DNA of 64,000 nucleotides from Dugong dugon (lineage: Eukaryota > Chordata > Mammalia > Sirenia > Dugongidae). Positions 53,836 through 64,000 of this stretch are shown here, piece by piece. Within the stretch, counting starts at the first letter, position 1, and the number at the start of each line of letters is the position of its first letter. Under the pieces are notes generated by a model. The model had not been told where the DNA came from. It worked only from the letters and a program-made list of their open reading frames with translations, and searched no databases. Position numbers and translations under genes: made by a program. The stretch spans positions 97,609,234-97,673,233 of the forward strand of contig CM057462.1 in assembly GCA_030035585.1 (NCBI GenBank), in the 5' to 3' direction.

Positions 53836-53849
53836 AGAGAGTTATTTTG

Positions 53850-54502
53850 GATAAACAGGTATTTGGGTTACTTTTTAGATCATTGCCCTGCAAACTATCA
53901 ATCAAAATGTCCAACCCACTTACTCTCAAGCCCTAGTGAGAGTGGCGTGTAATAGTAATAATAGATTAAATGCTCAGTATCTGTTTTCTAAAGTTTTAAT
54001 AATCTTCTAATGACAACTTCAAGTTTTTCAAGTTCTTTTGCCACTGCATTTAAACAAGTGAGCAGTCGTACTTCCTATATACAAAGAAGGCAGAAGATGA
54101 TTTTGTGTCTATTTGATAATTACTCAGTACTTTGCAATACAGCAAAGACAGCTCTGTGATATTTCAATGTGAAGCAAGACAGGGCAGCAGGTAATTGTGG
54201 ACCATGTCTATGCATGACAGCAGGATCCTTTAAGGTATCTCCAGGATCTAGACCAATGCCTGGAACATAGTGTGCAAATGACTGTGTGAAAAAATGAATG
54301 AACAACACCACTTTTATCTTTCTGAAGGTTAATTCACTATTATTAAAATGACTCTGGAAGCATATGTGAAAAAAGGAAAAAAGGTATATCAGTCTACCAC
54401 AATAGTATATATATATATATATATGATGGGGACACTATTATTATGGCTATGAATAGAATTCCAAATTCCCAAAAGGTGCCTTTTCAATAAAGGTGATGTT
54501 TT
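53850..54502. other. Intergenic sequence with L2 trace and (AT)n
   Basis: An L2-like tail lies near 54235-54305, and a TA dinucleotide run at about 54407-54424. No gene seen. Confidence 0.45.
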
Positions 54503-54507
54503 ATAAC

Positions 54508-54991
54508 TGTCATGGTTTGAATCATGTCCCCCCAGAATGTGTGTATCAGTTTGGCTAGGCCATGATTCCTGGTACTGTGTGATTTTCCTGTATGTTGTAA
54601 ACCTGCCTCTATGATGTTAATGAGGGAGGATGGGTGGCAGTTGTGTTAGTAAGGCAGGACCTGATCTACAAGACTGGATTGTGTCCTGAGGCAATCTCTT
54701 GCAATATAAAAGACAGAAGTGAGCAGTGAGACAGGGGGACCTCATACCATCAATAAAGCAGTGCCGGGAGCAGAGCGCGCCCTTTGGACCTGGAGTCCCT
54801 GTGCAGAGAAGCTCCTAGTCTGGGGGAACACGTAAGAGAAGAAGGCCGACAGAGAGAAAAAGGCTTCCCCTGAAACTGATGCCCCGAATTTGGACTTTTA
54901 GCCTACTTTGACTATGAGGAAATAAACTTCTCTTCATTAAAGCCATCCACATATGGTATTTCTGTTGTAGCAGCGCTAGATAACTAAGACA
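54508..54991 (+). mobile_element. Solo LTR, TGTCATGG...CTAAGACA type
   Basis: 484-bp element bounded by TG...CA, flanks ATAAC / ATAAG (4 of 5 match). It contains a GCAATATAAAAGACAG stretch and AGGAAATAAACTTC near its 3' end, consistent with LTR promoter and poly(A) signals. It resembles the LTR at 57602-58109. ERVL/MaLR class is likely; subfamily not named. Confidence 0.75.
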
Positions 54992-54996
54992 ATAAG

Positions 54997-56436
54997 CAAA
55001 TGACTTTGAACCATTGTAGAGATTGGGCGAGCAGATTTTTAAAAAAAATAATCTGTGGAATATAATGATTAAGCTCAGGATAAGCTATTCAAACCATGAT
55101 TCAACACTTTGAATTCAAATCAAGCTTGCAAAATGAGACAGCAGTTTGGAAATCTCTTCCAGAGTAAGTTGCTTCTCTGAAGGCCCTTGTATATAATCAA
55201 CAGAATAGTATAAGGGCAGATGGGGGAGGAGAAGGGAAAAAGTCATGCATAAGAGAGAACATGTTAAGGTTGTACATAAGTCATAGGGCTTTAATGATAT
55301 TTTATAATGAAGCATTTGGCCAAACATTAGATAGGAGATCAAATGTAACTATGAAAAGATGAAATATCAGAAAAATAGTCCATTCGAGATGCCCAAATCA
55401 GCTTGTTGAAATACTTATTATCAGACTCTGCTCATCTTGCATATGGAAAAATAAGCTGAAAGAAAAAATTAAAATAAAACAAAACCAACAAATTAGTAGA
55501 TTCTAGAAGTTTACTATGTAAGCTTTCTCGGTTAGTTTGCAACTGCTGATAATGTCACAAAATGAGCATTAAAGCTGTGAAATATTCTATGAAACTGCTA
55601 CAATATATTTTCCCAGCATCAATTCATAAATACAGAAATTCACTTTCAATCATAATTGCTACCAATTTTTTTCACTGCAAATCCTTCATAATCTTTCTTT
55701 AGCTAAATTAATCATATCTGCCCAGGCTGTGTGCAGTTGAGGCAATTATCCAAAGAATTTTGGCCTTAGAAAGAACTTTGATTTGCAATATTTATACTTT
55801 TGAAAGAACACTTTTATTTTTTCCCCTAAATCATCTCCTGTTGGGTCAAATTCCCGTTTTATTTTTTTGCATGATGACGAGTTTTTGAGAGCCCAAGGTA
55901 TTATTTTTTGCATTCGCTGATTACAAATGTTTTATTTAACTAGGAATTTCTTTTAACAACACTGTTTAGAAAAGTTTCAATGTATAACTGAATTATATTT
56001 TCACTGTTGCATTAAAAAAACCTACCTTAGATTACTATGACTATGAAATATCATAACTAGTAAATCATAGATATGAAAGAATTAGTAAAGTTAGGATTTG
56101 AAATGGGGTAGAAGAAGAAATGGATGTGCCATTTCTTCTCTGAGGGCATTAAATGAATTTCTATACTTTAGAAATGGGGAAAACTGTTCCAAACAACCTC
56201 TGGACACTTTCAGAAGGGCTGGGAAGAAAAGAAGTGAAGAGGAAAGGAAGTGACAGGAGTTCTGTCTTCCTCCCTCCTCCATATGCAAACTTAGATTAAA
56301 TGGAAAACATTAGCTGCATCTACAGAAACAAATGGATTTATTGGTCTTTATTGAATTAACCTATCAGTGTGATGAAACTACTATCAACAATTCGGCCACA
56401 TTAATGACTGGAGTCAAACCTTTTATCTTACAAGAG
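54997..56436. other. Intergenic AT-rich sequence
   Basis: No gene, RNA gene or confident repeat recognised. Confidence 0.4.
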
Positions 56437-56782
56437 ATAAAAGGAGAGATAAATGAGCAGAGAGAGAGGGACATCTTACCACCAAGAAAAAAGAGATGGT
56501 AGCAGTGTTCATCCTTTGGACTTGGGGTCCCTGTACTGAGAACCTCATACACCTAGGGAACACTGAGGCCAAGACATATGGAGATTTCCAAAGAATGCTG
56601 GGCCCATAGATGTTGAAAGGAGACGAAGACCTTCCCTCAGAGCCAACAGAGACAGACCTTCCCCTGGAGCTGGCACCCTGAATTCAGGCTTCTAGCCTAC
56701 TAAACTGTGAAAGAATAAATTTCTGTTTGTTAAAGCCATCCAATTGTGGTAATTCTCTTATAGTAACACTAAATTACTAAGA
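56437..56782 (+). mobile_element. Partial LTR of the same family
   Basis: Matches the 3' two thirds of the LTR at 54508: CATCCTTTGGACTTGGGGTC, GAATTCAGGCTTCTAGCC, TTAAAGCCATCCAATTGTGG, ending CTAAGACA. Confidence 0.7.
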
Positions 56783-56785
56783 CAG

Positions 56786-58828
56786 AATTTCAAGAGACAG
56801 CATATGATCAAGAACTATGGTATTGAAGTTCAAGCTGCACTGAAGGCATTGGCAAAAAACAAGGCTCCAGGAATTGATGGAACACCAGCTGAGATGTTTT
56901 AACAAATGGGTGCAATACTAGAAGTGCTCACTCGTCTATAACAAGAAACTTGAAAGACTGCTAGCTAGCTGACCAACCAGAAGAGATCCATATTTCCGCC
57001 CATTCTGAAGAAAAGTGATGCAACAGAATATGGAAATTATAGAACAATATCATTAAAATCACATGCAAGTAAAATTTTGCTGAAGATAATTCAAAAGTGG
57101 TTGCAACAGTACATCTACAGGGAACAGCCAGAAATTCAAGCCAGATTCAGAAGAAGACATGGAACAAGGGTTGTCACTGCTGATATCAGACAGATCTTGG
57201 CTGAAAGCAGAAAATACCAGAAAGATATTTACCTGAGTTTTATTGACTATGCAAAGGTATTCGATGTGGATCAGAACAAATTATGGATAAGACTATGAAG
57301 AAATGGGAATTCCAGAACACTTAATTGTGCTCATGAGGAACCTGTACATAGACCAAGAAGCAGTCATTTGAACAGAACAAGGGGATGCTGCATGGTTTAA
57401 AGTCAAGAAAGGTGTGGGTCAGGGTTGTATCTTTTCACCATTATTTATTCAATCTTTATGCTGAGTAAATAATCTGAGAAGCTGGACTGTATGAAGAAAA
57501 TGTGGCATCAGGATTGGAGGAAGACTCATTAACAACCAGTGATATGCAGACAACACAACCTTGCTTGCTGAAAGTGAAGGGGACTCAAAGCGCTTACTGA
57601 TTGTCTTAGTCATCTAGTGCTGCTATAACAGAAATACCACGAGTGGATGGCTTTAACAAAGAGAATTTTATTCTCTCACAGTCTAGTAGGCTACAAGTCC
57701 AAATTCAGGGCATCAAGAGAAGGCTTTCTCTCTGTGTTGGCTCTGGAGGAAGGTCCTTGTGATGCATCAGTCTTCGTTTGGTCTGGGAGCATCTCAGCGC
57801 AGGAACCTCAGGTCCAAAGGACGCGGTCTGCTCCTGGCACTGCTTTCTCGATAGTATGAGATTCCCATGTGTCTCTGCTCACTTCTCTCTTTATATCTCA
57901 AAAGATATTGGCTTAAGACACTATCCAATCTTGTATACCTCATCAGAATAACTGCTGCTAATCCATCTTATTAGATCATAGTGGTTGAATTTACAACACA
58001 TAAGGAAATCACGTCAGATTACAAAATGGTACACAATTATATAATACTGGGAATCATGACCCAGCCAAGTTGACAGATATTTTTTGGGGACACAATTCAA
58101 TCCATGACACTGATGATCATACAGAGTTCAGTATGGACTACACCTCAACACAAAGAAAACAAAAATCCTCACAACTGGACCAGTAAGCAACATCATGATA
58201 AATGGAGAAAAGATTGCACTTGTCAAGGATTCCGTTTTACTTGTATCCACAACCAATGCTCATGGAAGCAGCAGTCAAGAAATCAAACAACTCAGTCCAT
58301 TGGGCAAATCTGCTTCAAAAGACCTCTTTAAAGTGTTAAAAAGCAAAGAAGTCACTTTGAGGACTAAGATGCACTTGACCTTAGCCATGGTATTTTCAAT
58401 CGCTTCATATGTGTGTGAAAGTTGGACAATGAATAAGGATGACAGAAGAACTGCTGCTTTTGAATTAAAGTGTTGGCAAGAATATTCAATGTACCATGGA
58501 ATACCAGAATGAACAATTCTTCCTTGGAAGAGGTACAGCCAGAATGCTCCTTAGAAGAAAGGATGGCTAGACTTAGTCTCACGTACTTTGGATATGTTAT
58601 CAGGAAGGGCCATTCCCTGCAGAAGACATCATGCTTGGTAAAGTAGGGGGTCAGCAAAACAGAGGAAGACCATAAATGGGATGGATTGACACAGTGGCTG
58701 CAAAAATGGGCTCAAAAACATAGCAACAATTTTGAGAATGGCGGAGGACTGGGTGGTGTTTTTTTCTGTTATAAATAGCATGACTGTGAGTCAGAAGTGA
58801 CTTGACAGCATCTAACAACAACTACATT
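56786..58828 (+). mobile_element. RTE (BovB-like) retrotransposon, 5' truncated, split by a solo LTR
   Basis: Pieces 56786-57601 and 58115-58828 join when the LTR is removed. RT signatures: KAPGIDGTPAEMF-like text near 56850, LSFIDYAKVFD (consensus FIDYEKAFD) near 57235, a GQGC-IFSP-like block near 57420, and YADNTT at 57543-57560. The C-terminal part is open at 58195-58512 (MVFSIASYVCESWTMNKDDR). Several stops and shifts. RTE elements of this type are the likely source of the machinery that mobilised AfroSINEs. Confidence 0.88.
57602..58109 (-). mobile_element. Solo LTR inserted in the RTE
   Basis: 508 bp, TGTCATGG...CTAAGACA when read on the minus strand, with perfect 5-bp target-site duplications CTGAT at 57597-57601 and 58110-58114. 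Same LTR family as 54508-54991. No internal viral sequence. Confidence 0.9.
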
Positions 58829-58913
58829 ATTATTACTGTAATTTCAGAATGAGGGTAGTTAAGAGGCCAGGATAAGAAAGAAAAGAGTCCTTGGACTATG
58901 TGGAGGATTGATG

Positions 58914-59306
58914 ATACTCATGGCCCCAATTTATATCCTTCCCATATCCATGCCATCAGCAATGTGTCTTTGCAGCTCCTCCTATCAAGATATGGAGTCT
59001 GTTTCCCCACCCTTTGAACCTGGGCTGACCTTGTGACTTCCTTAGGCCAACAGAATGAGGTGGAAGTCATGATGTGCCAGTTTGAGACATAATCCTCTAG
59101 AAAGAAGCCTTGTGCATTTCCACTCTGTGTCTTGGGACCTTGCCTCTTCCAGAAGAAAAAGCCCATGCTAGCCTGCTGGAGGGTGAGAGACCACATGAAA
59201 CAGAGATGAGATGAGTCGTCTCTGCTGAGGCCATCCTAGATCAGCCAACATCAGAAGAACCGCCCATATGAGCCCAGCTGAGATTGCTAACCTCCAGAAT
59301 TAGGAG
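58914..59306 (+). mobile_element. Old MLT1-type LTR, left part
   Basis: CTCCTATCAAGATATGGAGT, TTTGAACCTGGGCTGACCTT, AGCCTGCTGGAGGGTGAGAG match MLT1 LTR text. It resumes at 59724-59765 (AATAAATGGTCATTGTTTTA). Confidence 0.7.
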
Positions 59307-59307
59307 C

Positions 59308-59723
59308 TGTCTTAGTTATCTAGTGCTGGTGTAACAAATACCACAAGCGTGTGGCTTTAACAAACAGAAATTTATTTTCTCACAGTTTAGGAGGCTAGAA
59401 ATCTGAATTCAGAGTTCCAGCTCTAGGGGAAGGCTCTCTCTGTTCACTCTGGGGAAAATCCTTGTCTCGGCTTCTCTAGTGTTCTTCTCAGTATTACTTG
59501 GAGGTCTTCATATGGCATCTAAATTGCCACCATCTGTGCTTGCTTGCTTCTGTGCCTGCTCTTTTATATCTCATAAGTGATTGGCTTAAGGCATACCCTA
59601 CACTGACATGGTGTCATTAACACAACAAAGAAAACTCCATGCCCCAAATGGGATTATATTCACAGGTATAAGGATTAGGATTTACAACACACGTTTTGGG
59701 GGGACACAATTCAATCCATAACA
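59308..59723 (-). mobile_element. LTR inserted in the old MLT1-type LTR
   Basis: On the minus strand it starts TGTTATGGATTGAATTGTG and ends CTAAGACA. No clear target-site duplication. Confidence 0.75.
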
Positions 59724-59788
59724 AGATCTAAATAAATGGTCATTGTTTTAAGCCTCTAATTTTTTTTATGTTTGTTTAAGGCAAAAAT

Positions 59789-59848
59789 GGAGCCCTGGTG
59801 GCACAGTGGTTGAGAGCTAGGAATCGATTCAACAGTAATGGGTTTGGT
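59789..59848 (+). mobile_element. Internally deleted 60-bp AfroSINE
   Basis: The head GGAGCCCTGGTGGCACAGTG and TTGAGAGCTAG are fused directly to the tail GGAATCGATTCAACAGTA and GGGTTTGGT. About 100 bp of body is missing. Flanks AAGGCAAAAAT and AAGACAAAAAT suggest a target-site duplication with one mismatch. Confidence 0.85.
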
Positions 59849-59859
59849 AAGACAAAAAT

Positions 59860-60600
59860 AGCTGCCTCATATGTACTATAACTAAAGATAAAGGACAGAC
59901 ATTAAGTGATAAATATTTGCTTATTTGCTACTCTGAGCTACCTACTAGCAATTGTCTAACAACGTGGAAAATACTGTCATTGAATTTTAAACTTGAGATA
60001 GACTTTAAAGATCTCTTGGTGGGAACTCCTCAGTTTACAGATGAAGAAACAGAGGCCCCAAGAGGTTAAGTGATTTGTACAAGGCCATATAGGTCATTGC
60101 AAACCTAGATTTACAAGATGGTAGCAGAGTAACAAAAAGGCAGAACCAGGATAGTTGTACTTTGGTTTTGGAAAGGTAGTACAGGAAAGTGCTCAGAGAC
60201 TCTTCTCATCGGAAGGAAGAGAATGATGCCTCAGAGAGCTTAGGAAGGTGGTTCTGCATGACTAGGGTGTTTTACATCAGGAACAGCAGGCATGTACTTT
60301 GCAAATCTCTTCACTAAAATATTCTCGGTGTTGGATGAAAGTGAACTCACACTCTTGGGGTTTATGGGCACAACCCAAGGCTGCTGGCCTGAGTTACCAG
60401 GTTTCTCTGAATTCTTTTTAAAATTCATGCACCCTACCACATATAGCATGGTACATTAATACATATTTTTCCTCCAAAATTTTGTGACAAATTTATTCTG
60501 AAGGAAGATGGATGCTATTTATCCTGAGGCTTCAATTATGCCTTTGTATATAACACTGAGAATATAGTAGTTAAACGGTAAAAATTTACAAGGGCACAGG
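59860..60600. other. Intergenic sequence, MIR-like trace
   Basis: A MIR-like segment at about 60000-60110 (CAGATGAAGAAACAGAGGCC); nothing else recognised. Confidence 0.45.
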
Positions 60601-60639
60601 TTCTACCAGATGCCTAACTGTAAGTCCTCTCTAGTCCAC

Positions 60640-60760
60640 TCACTCCATAAATATTTATTGAGCATCTTACATGTACTAGATGCTATTCTAGGCACTGACG
60701 ATATAGTAGTGGCCAACACAAACAAAAAAACCCTGCTCTCAATAATTTCTTATTGCTCTT
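60640..60760 (+). repeat. Ancient repeat head
   Basis: ATAAATATTTATTGAGCATC, then ATGCTATTCTAGGCACTGAC, as at 15640. Confidence 0.5.
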
Positions 60761-61232
60761 GTAAAAAATTACATAAACTTAGTGACTTAAAACAACACAA
60801 ATTTCTTCTCTTAGTGGCTTAAAACAACATAAATCTCTTATCTTGTAGTTTTGGAAGGCTGAAGTATAAAAATGAATTTGCAGGGCTGCTTCCTTCTGGA
60901 GTCTGTAGGGGAGAATCGATTTTCTTATCTTTTTAGCTTCTAGAGGCTGCCTACATTCCTTGGCTCATAGTTTCTTCCTCAACTTCAGAGCAAGCAGTGT
61001 AACATCTTCTCTCCCTCTGCTTCTGTCCTCACATCTTCTCTCTCTTATAAAGACAGTTGTGATTACATTGAGCTCATCCAGATGATCCAGGATAATGTTT
61101 TCTCAAGACCCTTAACTTAATCACATCTGAAAAGTCTTCCTTATTTTTTATCATGTATGCTAACATTTTCACAGGTTTTTGGGGATTAGGCTATGGGCAT
61201 CTTTGGGGGGTCATTATTCAGCCTACTGTAAG
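60761..61232 (-). mobile_element. Diverged MLT1-type LTR
   Basis: The order of motifs in reverse follows MLT1: GACTTAAAACAACACAAAT, then a CCTTGGCTCATAG block, TCTTATAAAGACAGTTGTGA, TTTGGGGATTAGG. It contains a 32-bp direct repeat at 60779-60842. Confidence 0.6.
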
Positions 61233-61264
61233 GAGCTTTAAATTTTAGTAAGAATCATCTTTAT

Positions 61265-61575
61265 AGGACAAAGTTCAAGCTCCTGAACATGACTTAGATA
61301 AAATCTTATGATGCTCTTTTTTTCTAGCCTTATCTCCAAGAACTCTCTACCTTAAATATGCAGCTCGACAATCCTGACTACTTCCATCACCCCTTCTCCT
61401 AGAACACACATGCTATTGCTCACCCCTGCGCTCTGCTCATGTCTTGGGAATCCCTTCTCTCTCATAGTCCTTCCCTACATTCCCACCCACTTTGCCTAAG
61501 TAGACAGCTGAGGCATTGCATCATCTGAGAAATGGTGCTCCTTCTGATTATTCCCAAAGACCTTGTGCATGGCTC
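61265..61575 (+). repeat. L2 LINE fragment
   Basis: AAGTTCAAGCTCCTGAACAT and TCCTAGAACACACATGCTA-like text; a further L2 tail is near 61735-61830. Confidence 0.6.
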
Positions 61576-61601
61576 TACCAGTGACTTTATCACATAACAT
61601 T

Positions 61602-61672
61602 AAAACAAACCAACAAACAAAAATCATTTGCTGTCCAGTTGATTCTGACTCATGGCGACCCCATGACATCAG
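61602..61672 (-). mobile_element. AfroSINE 3' fragment
   Basis: A-rich tail, then GCTGTCCAGTTGATTCTGAC; only about 70 bp remain. Confidence 0.8.
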
Positions 61673-61839
61673 AATGATCTATTTATGTATCTCATGTCCT
61701 GCTGCATTAGTCTAAGAGCTTCTTGAGAGTAGGGAGTGTGTCATTCATTTTTCTAGCCCCATCACTTAGCACAGTACCTGGAACAGTAGAGGCTTAAAAA
61801 ATGTTAAATGGATACATGAGTAGCAGTGGAATTGTTTGT

Positions 61840-62657
61840 TCATTAAGTAACTGTGAGAGAAAGGAAGGAGGGAAGAGAAGTTGAAAGAGTTTTTATCTTG
61901 CATAGTTAAGAAAGTTTGGTAAAGAGCAAATTTCTCTGCTGGGCCTGGAGGAGGAACAGCAGCCAGGGGAAAGATGAGATGAGATATTCAAGACTCACAG
62001 GCAGTGATGATAATGAGCCAGAGGCACTGAGGCTTAGGGCTGTTCCTCTCAGCTGGGGTGCTTTTGATGTGTGCCTGCTTTGATCCCTGCTGTGCAGCTA
62101 TGGCCCAGGATGTTCTGGAATGAAGAAAAACTACTCACTGTTTCTTGTTCCTGGGATCCTGGGTATGTTAGAGAAGAAGCACTTGGGGGAGGATTGGTTT
62201 TTCTAGTGGCAAAATAAAAGCATTTCCCAAAGGTAAATAGTCTCTCTGACATGATTGAGAGCTAAAGCAGGAGAAAAGAGGGTGCAGCAAGGAGGCACTG
62301 CAAAATGCAGGAAAGAAAAGCAGAATGCTACATAAAAGCAGAGACAAGATAAAATAGAAAAATCCAGGGCAGCAGCACATGGAAAGGTCAGCAAATATTA
62401 ATGGCAGCAATGGGACCCAGCCCCATATGTGGAAGGAATCTATCTGACTCTTGGATAACACATGGGAACGTAGACAGTGACGTTACAGAGATCCTCACAC
62501 CGAGGGACAGGGCAACAGAGGCTGAGAGATCATGGCGGGTGCGGAGAGAAGGAGATACACAGACACACTCCCACCACTCCCTGTATGGGAGGCCAAGTGC
62601 ACCCCCAGTTGTGCAGTTCATTTTTAGAAGCATGAACATCATTGATTATGCCCAAGT
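61840..62657. other. Intergenic sequence, nothing recognised
   Basis: Open frames up to about 100 codons overlap on both strands here, but none shows family resemblance, splice context or conserved motifs. Confidence 0.4.
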
Positions 62658-62669
62658 TAAAGCATTCTT

Positions 62670-62795
62670 TTTTTTCCAATTTTTTAAATTGTGCTTTAAG
62701 TGAAAGTCTATAATTCAAGTCAATTTCTCATACAAAAATTTATACACACATTGATATGTGACCCTAGTTGCTCTCCCTATACTGTGACAACACTC
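62670..62795 (-). mobile_element. Short L1 3'UTR insertion
   Basis: 126-bp L1 3' end in reverse (TGTGCTTTAAGTGAAAGTC). Flanks TAAAGCATTCTT (62658-62669) and TAAAGCATCCTT (62796-62807) form a 12-bp target-site duplication with one mismatch. Confidence 0.88.
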
Positions 62796-62807
62796 TAAAG
62801 CATCCTT

Positions 62808-63559
62808 ATTAAAATGATCAGAGTTGTGGATTCAGTTATTCTCAGAAACTCCTGCTTGAAATAGAGCTCCCATTTCAGAAGATTTTCTAAATATGAGCGG
62901 TTGTCAGATCCTATTGACTATCTTTCAGACTCCTAGTGTAAATGCACTGCTACTTTGACAGAGAGAAAGGAGGTTTCTAACTCCCAAAAGAGCAAGCTTT
63001 GAACAGTTACTGTTAGAAGGAAAGTCAAGCACTGTGATGCCACATGCACTAAGAAGTTTAAGGGCATACATCTGGGGCTGCACTGGAGCAAATGTGTTCT
63101 GGGACTTGATTCAATAAAGAACAACTTTCTAGAATATGTTGTGTTTTAACATTAATTGTCCCAGCCCCCATATCCTGGTATTTGATGGGATATGTAAGAC
63201 TGAGCCAAAGTCACTACAGGTCTCCTAGCAAAGGCCTAAATCCTTTGACTCAAGACACCAGAGGGAAGAACATTTGTCTGTTTTATTCACCACTAGAACA
63301 GTCCCTGCACATTGTGGACACTAAAAAAAAAAATTGTTGTTGATAAAGTGAACACAAGTGGAAAGCTGAGGCATTGGCTCTATGAAAGCTGTGCTCGCCA
63401 GTGGAGATAACAACTGGGACGAGAGTCACAATTTTCCAAAGTACCAGTCACCCTTTATCTGGAGAGACCTGTGTGCCTCTGAGGCTTGAGCTTCTAGGAT
63501 TAGTGCTAGCAGAGATTTAGTATTACTAACTACAAGTTAATTGTACATTCACTGTTTAC
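62808..63559. other. Intergenic sequence, weak L2 trace
   Basis: A possible L2 tail is near 63266-63340. No gene seen. Confidence 0.4.
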
Positions 63560-63790
63560 CAGCATTGAATTAGATAATTTAGATACATTGTTTCTAATCC
63601 TCAGAATTACTCCCCAAAGTGCTTATAGTATAATAATAATAGTAATATCCTATTTTATAGACGGGGAAATAGGCTGAAAAAAGTTATATTACTTTCCCAA
63701 GGTTACATAGCTAGTAAATGGCAGGGTGGTGACTCCCATCCTGATCTGACTGCTAAATCCATGCTTTCACTAATACCACACTATTGCCAA
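63560..63790 (-). repeat. MIR
   Basis: TTATAGACGGGGAAATAGGC, then TACATAGCTAGTAAATGGCA, reverse MIR. Confidence 0.75.
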
Positions 63791-64000
63791 CAATGTATAT
63801 ATTTTTAGAAAAACTTAATTCCTTGCAATAAAATTACTCCATGTTCATGATAGCAAATATGGGAAACATACAAATGTATAAGAGGAAAAAGATCAACCAC
63901 GATACCTTCACTGATCTGTAAACATATTGCAATATTTCCTTTTGAAGAGCCAAAATACTGATAGGTTTTGTGAAAATCATAGACTTTGTTAGAGAGGGCT
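63791..64000. other. Window end, nothing recognised
   Basis: AT-rich DNA. In human the 3' end of DEPDC1 lies roughly 24 kb upstream of RPE65, so that gene may begin just beyond this edge, but no coding sequence of it is visible. Confidence 0.35.

Noticed and set aside
54508-58109. LTRs at 54508 and 57602 as the two ends of one provirus
   Set aside because: They are in opposite orientation, each has its own flanking duplication (approximate for the first), and the DNA between them is RTE and unique sequence, not retroviral.
58195-58512. A 105-codon frame containing SYVCESWTMNKDDR as a host gene
   Set aside because: It is the C-terminal part of an RTE polyprotein in a truncated, stop-containing copy.
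62049-63124. Overlapping open frames that could be DEPDC1 coding sequence upstream of RPE65
   Set aside because: None resembles a DEP or RhoGAP-like domain, there is no splice context, and frames overlap on both strands.

Overview
The window is vertebrate nuclear DNA from a placental mammal of the superorder Afrotheria, most likely an elephant or close relative. The evidence is a 14-exon mammalian gene with GT-AG introns, many copies of the tRNA-derived AfroSINE family, an RTE (BovB-like) retrotransposon of the kind paired with those SINEs, several L1 elements of an Afrotherian type, and older mammalian repeats (MIR, L2, MER5A, MLT1). There are no operons, CRISPR arrays or other prokaryotic features.

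The only recognisable host gene is RPE65, the retinal pigment epithelium retinoid isomerohydrolase. It lies on the minus strand from the start codon at 41111-41113 to the stop codon at 12684-12686. All 14 coding exons are present. Each has consensus splice sites, and the lengths (11, 83, 151, 108, 142, 148, 82, 133, 140, 130, 115, 95, 112, 152) sum to 1602 nt, or 533 codons plus stop, with no frameshift or premature stop. The four iron-binding histidines (180, 241, 313, 527) and three second-shell glutamates (148, 417, 469) are encoded. A TATA box lies about 70 bp upstream of the ATG.

Layout. 1-6469: minus-strand L1, 3' end outside the window, with an unusual GA/G-rich repeat array in its 5'UTR. 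6470-10410: a second minus-strand L1, apparently split by the first. 10411-12683: AT-rich sequence that includes the RPE65 3'UTR, carrying an AfroSINE and a 17-bp tandem duplication. 12684-41113: RPE65. Intron 10 (12.1 kb) holds a nearly full-length antisense L1 (16680-23349) with target-site duplications, nested in an older repeat. Intron 1 holds a cluster of five AfroSINEs. Intron 8 has a SINE inserted 12 nt from the exon 8 splice donor. 41200-64000: intergenic DNA upstream of RPE65, filled with L1 pieces, LTRs, one decayed RTE split by a solo LTR, MIR, L2 and AfroSINEs. No second protein-coding gene was found there.

I found no new biological system. What merits a second look is retrotransposon archaeology around RPE65: a SINE whose target-site duplication forms part of a splice donor, serial SINE insertion at one target, a composite L1 with matched target-site duplications, and small tandem duplications in the 3'UTR and intron 3. 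Family names come from recognised sequence and memory; no database was searched.
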